Positions 56,984 through 64,000 of a stretch of DNA of 64,000 nucleotides are shown one piece after another. A model generated the notes under the pieces. That model had not been told where the DNA came from and did not search any database. It saw only the letters and a list, made by a program, of their open reading frames with translations. The DNA is from Sequoia sempervirens (taxonomy: Eukaryota > Streptophyta > Pinopsida > Cupressales > Cupressaceae). Numbering within the stretch: position 1 is the first letter of the stretch; every line of letters begins with the position of its first letter. The position numbers and the translations under genes are program-made. The stretch covers positions 572,235,057-572,299,056 of the forward strand of contig VDFB02193867.1 in the NCBI GenBank assembly GCA_007258455.2, given 5' to 3'.

Positions 56984-57671
56984 TGTTGGCTAGGGATCTA
57001 CACAAAACTTGGACAACATAAGGTGGACCTAAATTCAAATTACATGAAACTATAATACAATGGTCCAGAGACAAATTTATTTTTGTCAAGAGAACTTGAT
57101 ACCTTGTGCCATCACAAGGACCTTAAAAAGGTCCTATCCTCACTCCATACACATGATTTGAAATCTTCATGCTACTATCCATTATCACACATGCCTCAAA
57201 CTTTGAGTGGCTTGATAGACCTTCTGACACTTTAAACTTCTTGCACACTGAGCCTCAACTCCAAAAACTTAGGAAATTGATAGAACTAGTATAGACATAC
57301 TCTCCTTCCAAACCGTAGAGAAACATTGCATTTCTAAAAGAAATTCCAACTATATTTAGAATTCTCTCTACCCAAAATATGTCCTAAACCACCACACTCA
57401 TGCTGACTACATACCCAACATGGTATAATAAATACATTAACTATTTGAAGGAAGTCACGCCTCAACACAACATGATACAAGATATGAATGATTAGATAGT
57501 CTACACATTGATAGACAACATGCTTCCAAAACTTTAAGTCAAATGGAAATTCTATTACTCCTATAATATTTTTCATCTTCACATCTAATAGCCTTGACAC
57601 CCTTTGATAACCACTATCAACAACAATCCTTTTGACATCAGTTTGGCATCAATAATAACCTATGATCAAAA
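56984..57671 (-). repeat. Element B 5' LTR, truncated
   Basis: About 690 bp match 48919-49609 with frequent substitutions and small indels. The remaining ~615 bp of the LTR, the primer site and gag start are deleted. The outer end (TATGATCAAAA) has lost the CA present in the 3' LTR (TATGCTAACA). Confidence 0.82.
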
Positions 57672-57676
57672 ACATT

Positions 57677-57696
57677 AATTAGGTAGCAAGTAGTAT
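57677..57696 (-). pseudogene. Copia element D: 20-bp integrase sliver between B and E
   Basis: The minus strand encodes TTCYLI, the few residues of element D integrase that lie between the insertion sites of elements E and B. The frame connects to LINVSPKSS at 48297 across B and to KIVV at 60937 across E. Confidence 0.75.
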
Positions 57697-58057
57697 TGTT
57701 GAAGTAATTAGGATAATCAGTTAATAATTAATTATTAAGTCCCTTATTACTTTAATTACTTAAACTAAATTTATGAGTACTTTTTTATTTATTAGATTGG
57801 GCTAATTATAGGTCTAGTTGTCTCATTCCATGAGATTAAGACACTTGTCACAATCTAATGCAATCCTCATCTAGGGTTTTCTTTTTTATGTTGTATGAGC
57901 ATTCATCATTCATTGTAATCAATCTTCTAGGAATTTAGATACAATTCAAATTAATACATTGCACATATCAATTGTTTTCTAGATCAATCTCTTTCTTCTC
58001 AAGGTTGCATAACATAAATCACTGGGAGCTATGAGGGTTCAACAATAAACTCCAACA
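57697..58057 (+). repeat. Element E 5' LTR (361 bp)
   Basis: TGTTGAAGTAATTAGG to ACTCCAACA. Compared with the 3' LTR it lacks ~55 bp before GGGAGCTATG (a deletion between short ATCACTGGGAG/ATCA repeats) and a small ATTAATTA-rich stretch near its start. Confidence 0.9.
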
Positions 58058-58075
58058 TGGTATCAAAGCACTAGG
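58058..58075 (+). other. Element E primer-binding site
   Basis: TGGTATCAAAGCACTAGG begins directly after the LTR and matches the usual copia site complementary to initiator-Met tRNA, except for an A at the position of G in TCAGAGC. Confidence 0.8.
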
Positions 58076-59277
58076 TTTGTGACTTTGTGCCAAATTTTGA
58101 GAGATCTAGCCTTGAAGGAAAAATTAGGCTCATCTTGAGGTAAACCAGGCATCAACATTGAGTCTAGAATGGCCAAAAAATATAAGAATGACCATCTTTT
58201 TGCTCAAATCCAAATAGTTGCAAAAAAAAAAAATAGGGGTAGGACTGTACAAATCTGTACAACCTACCACCATTAATGGTATGCATGGACTACTATGCTA
58301 GGGTTTATTTTTTTCTTCTTGTTTTTATTATTTTTTTAATAAAAAAAAGCAAAGAAAATCTTTTTAAAAATCAAAAAAATATTTTAAAAAAATCAAAACA
58401 AAATTTCAAGGTACCCACAAGTACCTGCCATCATAGGCCTTGCGAGCCCATATGACCGCTTGGGCCCCAAACATGTCATGTTGATGACATTTAATCTAAT
58501 TGACAAGCCTTACATGATGACATGCGACCTATAAAAATCTCGACAATGATTATTCATTGCCGCTCAACCTCTCTGACGACTATTCTCAGAATCTTGAAGG
58601 ATTCTTAGAGAATCTTTCAAAAAAGCAGTAACCTTTGTCAAAATCAAGCACCCATCAAATTCTGGCAACACAAAGAATATTCTAGGGAGTCAAAGGCATA
58701 TATTTTGACAACCAATTTTTTTAGCAGGGCATTTTTTTGGTGAGGAGAATAATCTAAGCATATTCTGCTAACATCAACATGACGTGATGCTGATGTCAAC
58801 AATACAAATGCCTACTTAGCCCCCTCCTAGGCTCCATTTGTTCTAAAGGAATAGTTCTTTTATTTTTGGCATAACTTGCCATACAATGTCATAATTGAGA
58901 AAACAAGATATCATCGAAAAGCTAGTTCTGGGCACTTTCTAATGGTGTAGGTTTCATCCTCATATTTTGATCTTGGTTCCTGCTATTCTTAGTGAAATTC
59001 AAATCTTCATTTTTCACTTTGGAGCTCATAAATTTTCACTCATTTCTTTGATTTTCATGATTCCAGTGGCATTGGAAAGATATTTTAGAGCTCTTTAGAT
59101 CCATTCATCCATTTTTTTCCAGAATCTACCTTAGGTACATTTTGTTCCATTTTTATGATTTCACATTCTTCTTAATTATTTGGACACCTTGGCACTTGGA
59201 AGTGATCTATTTGTGTCATGTGACATCACTTGATCTATTTTATTAGTATTGAGATTATTAGTATCTGATTTTATCAT
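58076..59277 (+). other. Element E leader region
   Basis: 1.2 kb of untranslated-looking sequence with A-runs (58212-58225, 58340-58390) between the primer site and gag-like frame. No motif recognised. Confidence 0.45.
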
Positions 59278-59952
59278 TTGAGTGAAGTATCATGGGTTTT
59301 TTTTGTTCATCCTTCTGCGATCAACTTGGAAAAGGATAATTATGAGTCTTGGAAAAATGGAATCTTGACATATCTTAGGTGGCTTGATATTTTGCCATAT
59401 CTTTATGGAATCATAGCTACTCTAGACACACTAGGGAATTTATCAACATGGGGTATCATCCGAGATCATATTATATGGATTATATGTTCTAGTGTTGATC
59501 TTGACACTATGTGTGTTGTATCAGACATTGATTGTCCCCACACACTTTGGTATCAACTTTGGGAGATTAGTGGAGATCCTCATATCTCTCCATACCGAGA
59601 GTATCTTGTTGCAAATTATCTCATACCTCTTGCAGATGCAAATTGCATACCCTTTGATGACAATAATTTAGAGGAGCTCGAGTATATCATAGGTCTTGCA
59701 TTTTCCAATGGTTCAAAGACTTGTATTCATGTTCCCACTCTTCAGATCAAGACTACATCATCTTATGTTGTTCCTGATCAATTTTACATTGCCACATCTT
59801 TGGCCCCTATTGATTTAGTGCAACATGACATACATCTTCTAGACATAGCTACTTGGTATTCATATCTTGCAAACATATCATCCTTGTTTTTAGAGTCTCA
59901 AATTAAAAATTTGGAGGATTTTTTTTTAGGACATTCATCTCCTCTTTGTTGA
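59278..59952 (+). CDS. Element E gag-like protein
   Basis: An uninterrupted 224-codon frame. The N-terminus INLEKDNYESWKNGILTYLR resembles the LxGxNYxxWxxxMxxxL start of Ty1/copia gag. VDLDTMCVVSDIDCPHTLWY followed by QLWEISGD fits the next gag block (AxxxWxxLxxxY). No zinc knuckle follows. The first ATG is unclear: the frame is open from a TTG at 59278, so translation may start elsewhere. A frame open this long among so much decay suggests the element is fairly recent or that the protein was kept. Assignment rests on motif resemblance. Confidence 0.6.
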   Translation: MSEVSWVFFVHPSAINLEKDNYESWKNGILTYLRWLDILPYLYGIIATLDTLGNLSTWGIIRDHIIWIICSSVDLDTMCVVSDIDCPHTLWYQLWEISGDPHISPYREYLVANYLIPLADANCIPFDDNNLEELEYIIGLAFSNGSKTCIHVPTLQIKTTSSYVVPDQFYIATSLAPIDLVQHDIHLLDIATWYSYLANISSLFLESQIKNLEDFFLGHSSPLC

Positions 59953-60496
59953 TAGAAACATCACTGTTGTTATCCCATCATCATATTGATCATCTTTGGA
60001 GCATGTTCTACATTAGTTTTCACAGGTTTTTGGATTGACATCATCTCTTTCCGACATGTGGATACACGAGTAGTTTTCAAAGGCACACATCATGTGGATT
60101 TAGATTTTGGATTCACCCATCTTTTGGATTGGCTTCTCCAATCACAAGTGGATCTATTTATTCCTAAGGGGAGAAATGTTGTTTATAGATATTGGATCAT
60201 ATTTTATCTTCAAGCGTTTATCATTGGCACAAGAGCTCTTTCTTTATGGGGGGATTCATATCCTTATTTTTGAGCTCCTATTGGGGGACATATATTGTAC
60301 TTGTGTGATAGAAGCAGTCCTTGGGGGTCACAATGAGTCCTCTTTCTATCCTTCTTTCACTAGTGCAATTTTTTTTCTCTAGTTATGAGAGATTCATTTA
60401 TTTGTACATGGGTACCTCATCAGGACTTGTATCTAGGACCCATCCATTCATCCACCATTGCATTCTTCATTAGGGTTTTAGCTACTTCCTAAGTTG
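59953..60496 (+). other. Element E 3' internal region
   Basis: A second open stretch at 59986-60273 (DLDFGFTHLLDWLLQSQVDL) has no recognisable domain. The rest is T-rich and ends at the purine tract 60497-60509. Confidence 0.4.
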
Positions 60497-60509
60497 ATCT
60501 TAAGGGGGG

Positions 60510-60936
60510 TGTTGGAGTAATTAGGATAATCACTTAATAATTAATTATTCAATTAATTAATTATTAAGTTTCTTATTACTTTAATTACTTAAGCTAAACT
60601 TAAGAGTGCTTTTCTATTATTTAGATTGGGCTAATTATAGGTCTAGTTGTCTCATTGCATGAGATTAAGACACTTGTCACAATCTAATGTAATCCTCATT
60701 TAGGGTTTGGTTTTTTATGCTTTTATAAGCATTCATCATTCATTATAATCAATCATCCAAGAATTTAGATACAATTCAGATTAATGCATTGCACATATCA
60801 GTTGCTTTTCTAGATCAATCTCTTTCTTCTCAAGGTTGCATAACATAAATCATTACTTTGTTCTCTCGTGTGTGATAGAGATTTTGGTTGCATAGGATCA
60901 CTGGGAGCTATGGGAGTTCAACAATCAACTCCAACA
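60510..60936 (+). repeat. Element E 3' LTR (427 bp)
   Basis: TGTTGGAGTAATTAGG to ACTCCAACA; the longer of the two copies, including GTTCTCTCGTGTGTGATAGA that the 5' copy has lost. Confidence 0.9.
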
Positions 60937-61540
60937 ACTACAATCTTGGCTCAAATTTTTTATTTGAAGCTAACTCCACTAAGCATACTCCTACCCTTTT
61001 CCATAAGTGGTTTATTCATTATTTATATAACTCCATTATACTATAGAGAGTATAGATTTAAGTTATATCTCTAAATACCACAATCCTTTCAAAATCCATC
61101 AAAATCATTAGATAAAGATTCACTGCGATTGTGAGTCCTCAAACATGTATTTTTCTTTCCACTCTATAATTTAACGATTACTTTAAATTCTTTACAATGA
61201 TTTTTTTTTAGATTTGCTCTTTAAAAGATAAAACCCATTGTATTCTTCTATAATTATCAATAAATAAAATGCAATGTATGGATTTTACAATTAAAGGAAC
61301 ATTAATAAGAATAAAGACATCAAAATGAATAAGATATATAGACTACCACAAGATGTAGGAGAACTCAATTAAAATTGAATGAGGTTTTATTTACCATAAA
61401 CACAATGCTCATAGAAGTCAAACTCAAGATTACAATCTGCCAAACCTTCAACAAGGTTTTTATTTAATTTTTTTTATCTATAACCATATATTCACTCTTT
61501 TAAGAATAATTACCCCCTTGATAAAATCTATTTCTTTCCT
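60937..61540 (-). pseudogene. Copia element D: integrase, upstream part
   Basis: The minus strand encodes MNKPLMEKGRSMLSGVSFK and AKIVV, matching MNRTLMExARSMLxxxxLxxxFWAEAV. Further upstream a K..GFIF/KEFK stretch and a VWQIVILSLTSMSIVFMVNK block fit GAG-pre-integrase and core in broken frames. It joins to 57677-57696 and 48127-48297. Confidence 0.68.
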
Positions 61541-63344
61541 TAAACAAATGACATGCCCTAGATTTTTATACAACAAAGCAAAACACAACCACCAATTTTT
61601 TTGAATAAATACACATGAATACTAAAAATTATTAACCACACACATGCATAATAATGTAATAATGATACATTGAATATGAGATACCCCTAATAACATTGAT
61701 TTTATTAACATTCATACTAGTATTATATTTACCTTTAATTCCTTACCATTCCCTTTGAGTATTTATATTTACTAGCATTATTAATAGTACACTATTATTC
61801 TCTTGTTATGTAATGATTATGATAATATTATCTTAATAGTTAACATTGATATTTATTTCCTTAATACCACCCTCCTTAAATACCCAACTTAATGTTAATG
61901 GCACTCATAATATTAATATTACCTCTGCTTATATTGTTCTTACCAATTTACTCTTAACACTTAATTATAAATATTTACTAATATTACCAAATCCCAAATT
62001 GACTCCTATTAAAGTTAACATCCTTATCCATGAGGTTGTATGTATGTATGTATATATGTATGTATATACATATACACACACATATATATGTATATATGTA
62101 TATGTATATGTATATATATATTCTATTACATGAAATTATTCTTGGAACAAATTTTTTTATCCGCTAATCTATTTATACACTAACTACTCAATGTTGACAC
62201 CATTCAAATGTTAATAATAATATTTTTTATGTTGCCCACATTCTTAAACAATGATGATATTATTGTGGTTGAAAATCATAACAATAATATTGTTAATAAA
62301 TAAAACATCCATTACTCTGAACTTGATGTTTTCTAAATGAAATACAATAGTACTATTACTTTCAACAATGATCCTTATGAGAATGAACCAAATGACATTA
62401 CCCAAGGTAAGCTCCAATTAACAAGCATAAGTAAATCTCTACACACAAAAATGTTCATCTTAGCACTAAGTTCCTAAAATTAAGATTCAAAGAAATTTAG
62501 TAGATTCATCACGCATAAAAGACTAGATATCCCCCAAGATTGCTAGATGATATCTAAACAAATATCCAACCACTTAATCTTACTAATTTAGTCTAAACCA
62601 AGAGTACTTAGCAAAGAGGTACATTTAAAATTACATATCATACGACCCAATTTAACTCAACCCTTAACTCTTCCACAACCAAAGTTTATTGAATCATAAA
62701 ACTTTCTCTTTTGATCTCAATCATACTCAAGTTTTAACAATAATTGGATGCTGATACAAATAATTGCAACCCTTTAAAATATTCAAGGGATTAATGCAAA
62801 CCATAACTTAAATCAATTGGTAATATTATAACTAATTATATATTTGAGTTTCATTAGTTTAAGTAAGAGCATAAATATAATGGTCAATTGATGATTTTCT
62901 TAAATCATTATTAGATTTTGGATTAATTTAAATAGCCATAGGGAAATGAATCAATTAGATTCCTAGAGACACTAGCCATGCTTCCTTAACTTAATTGTTC
63001 TTTTATTTTATTTTATTTTTTCAAAGTTATTGTAAAACAAGTGATTCATTATTAAGAGTTAGCATACACCATCTCAACCTATGTGAACGTAATGTTCTTC
63101 GAGACTTGGACTTAGCTTTAGTTTACCCTAACTACAAAAAAGTTGAGAACCCATTTGATGGAAAAATTTAATTAAAATTTCTTTTTTTATTATTTAAAAT
63201 TATCTAGAATGAGATAAGACATTTGATTATTCCCTTTTTTTGTTCTTTAATTCTTTAAATTTCTAGATTCCTAAGATACATTAAAACAAAATTAGTTTCT
63301 CCAACATAAAGTAGTTTAAATTATTAAAGGCTAACCATGATGTC
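61541..63344. other. AT-rich unassigned insert between two copies of a ~65-bp repeat
   Basis: Bounded by near-identical sequences at 61476-61540 and 63345-63412 (TATTCACTCTTTTAAGAATA, then CCTTGATAAAATCTATTTC). The interior has many ATTAT/TAATA runs and no gene. It may be an inserted element that duplicated or carried this block. Confidence 0.35.
62036..62122 (+). repeat. TATG/TA microsatellite
   Basis: Runs of TATG, TATA, CACA and TATG units over about 85 bp; open frame across it (61846-62133) is a by-product of the simple repeat. Confidence 0.92.
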
Positions 63345-63412
63345 ATTTTTTTTACTATAACCAAATATTCACTCTTTTAAGAATAATCATCCCCTTGATA
63401 AAATCTATTTCT

Positions 63413-64000
63413 TTTCATAATCTCTTTAATTTAAACTTATTGTGAAAATCTCAATTGAATATTTATACTTCAAAAATTAATTAGATTAGGGAGATAGTCC
63501 CAACCTAAATTTTTTCCTTATTTCTTCATTCCCAAGTTCTTAAGTTACTTTTAATTAGTTTCAAATTATGAACAAAAGAGAGATTGTTTTTAAGTTATTA
63601 TAAACTAACCATTCACTAACTAAAAACCAACCAGAAACTAAATGATTTCCTTATAAAACTCTATTTGTCTCCTTATATTATCTTTGTTTTGCAGTTTGCT
63701 TGGAAGATTAATAGTTAAAACAATTATTTCTTCATTCCAATTTTCTTTTATTCATTATCTTTAGATTCATTGCAGGTTGAGAAAAAATGTGTTTGGTTTA
63801 CAGGCTTACATACTTTATTGAATGTATGAGTATATATATACAAATTTTAACAATTTGAATTTTATTATTAATTTTCTTTTTTTCTTTAGAGAATAATTAA
63901 TATAAAATAGTAAGAATAAAAATATAATTGTATTATATGATTTATATATACATTTAAATAGTTGTATATATTGATTTAAAATTAAATTCATATTTATATA
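63413..64000. other. AT-rich sequence to window end, no gene
   Basis: Long T- and A-rich tracts with a TATATA-rich end. Nothing recognisable as coding, and no LTR ends. Confidence 0.5.

Larger units (their letters stand above)
48303..57671 (-). mobile_element. Copia element B, 9.4 kb with a nested element, TSD ACATT
   Basis: Read on the minus strand: truncated 5' LTR (57671-56984), gag, protease, integrase, reverse transcriptase interrupted by element C, RNase H, polypurine tract, full 3' LTR (49609-48303). ACATT occurs at 48298-48302 and 57672-57676. Taking out the element and one ACATT restores the frame of element D as TTCYLINVSPKSSLVDKI, which fixes both ends. Without element C it is 6957 bp. 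It is inactive: the 5' LTR end, primer site and gag start are deleted and several frames are broken. Confidence 0.88.
57697..60936 (+). mobile_element. Element E, gag-only non-autonomous LTR retrotransposon
   Basis: LTRs at 57697-58057 and 60510-60936, a primer site TGGTATCAAAGC right after the first, and a purine tract TTAAGGGGGG before the second define a 3.24-kb element. It carries a 224-residue gag-like frame but no protease, integrase or reverse transcriptase. Flanking pentamers AGTAT and ACTAC are not identical, so the duplication has decayed or a few bases were lost; continuity of element D across the insert still supports the position. It must have depended on another element's enzymes. 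Confidence 0.85.

Noticed and set aside
56984..57674. A complete 690-bp 5' LTR for element B starting TGTTGGC
   Set aside because: Flanking pentamers do not match with these ends, no primer site follows, and the target duplication ACATT and rebuilt frame fit the longer 1.3-kb LTR.
57692..60941. Perfect target duplication for element E
   Set aside because: AGTAT and ACTAC differ at two of five positions; only the coding continuity of element D supports the exact site.

Overview
This is a nuclear plant segment, most consistent with a gymnosperm. It has almost no genes, long AT-rich stretches, many old and nested LTR retrotransposons, and degenerate 5S rRNA genes inside a very large spacer-like repeat. 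The species cannot be read from the sequence. Everything was inferred by eye from nucleotides and translations; no alignment or database search was run.

Bases 1-12732 are one satellite-like array. Its basic unit is a degenerate ~13-bp motif (GGGACCCATTTT / GGAGCCGATTTT), usually paired as ~26 bp and organised into higher-order units of about 1.1, 1.95 and 3.6 kb. Embedded in it are two full-length but degenerate 5S rRNA genes (2599-2716, 5723-5840), a 5'-truncated 5S (5289-5360), a ~320-bp 5S-linked leader present twice, a 25-bp palindrome in up to eight copies, a poly-C module in six copies, short TGCGAG...CTCGCA hairpins, and one minus-strand match to the plant RNA polymerase I start motif (6039-6051). 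This points to a decayed 5S/35S-type ribosomal intergenic spacer. A 100-N assembly gap (12733-12832) ends the array.

The only cellular gene recognised is the 3' end of a nuclear gene for a phage-type organellar RNA polymerase (RpoT), in three exons at 13716-14279 (+). Its upstream exons are not in the window.

From about 16 to 64 kb the window is retroelement debris. (i) 16.0-17.9 kb: a small LTR with a primer-binding site and a larger LTR. (ii) 18.6-24.7 kb: a decayed minus-strand Ty1/copia polyprotein interrupted by a solo LTR (19457-20261, TSD AAATG) and a 1.74-kb insertion (20844-22583, TSD AATAG). (iii) 31358-44535: a 13.2-kb minus-strand Ty3/gypsy element with both LTRs and a perfect TSD (CCTAC). 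It keeps gag, protease and only the integrase C-terminus, and carries a plant mobile domain (PMD) pseudogene on the opposite strand. (iv) about 45.96-61.5 kb: a nest. A very old minus-strand copia element (D) was hit by a solo LTR (46920-48126), by a large-LTR copia element B (48303-57671, TSD ACATT) that itself contains copia element C (51015-53426, TSD CAAGT), and by a gag-only LTR element E (57697-60936). At several of these sites the interrupted reading frame is restored when the insert and one TSD copy are removed, which confirms the boundaries.

No tRNA gene, CRISPR array or bacterial-type system was seen. The most unusual items are the 5S/Pol-I-like spacer satellite and the gypsy element with its antisense PMD gene.
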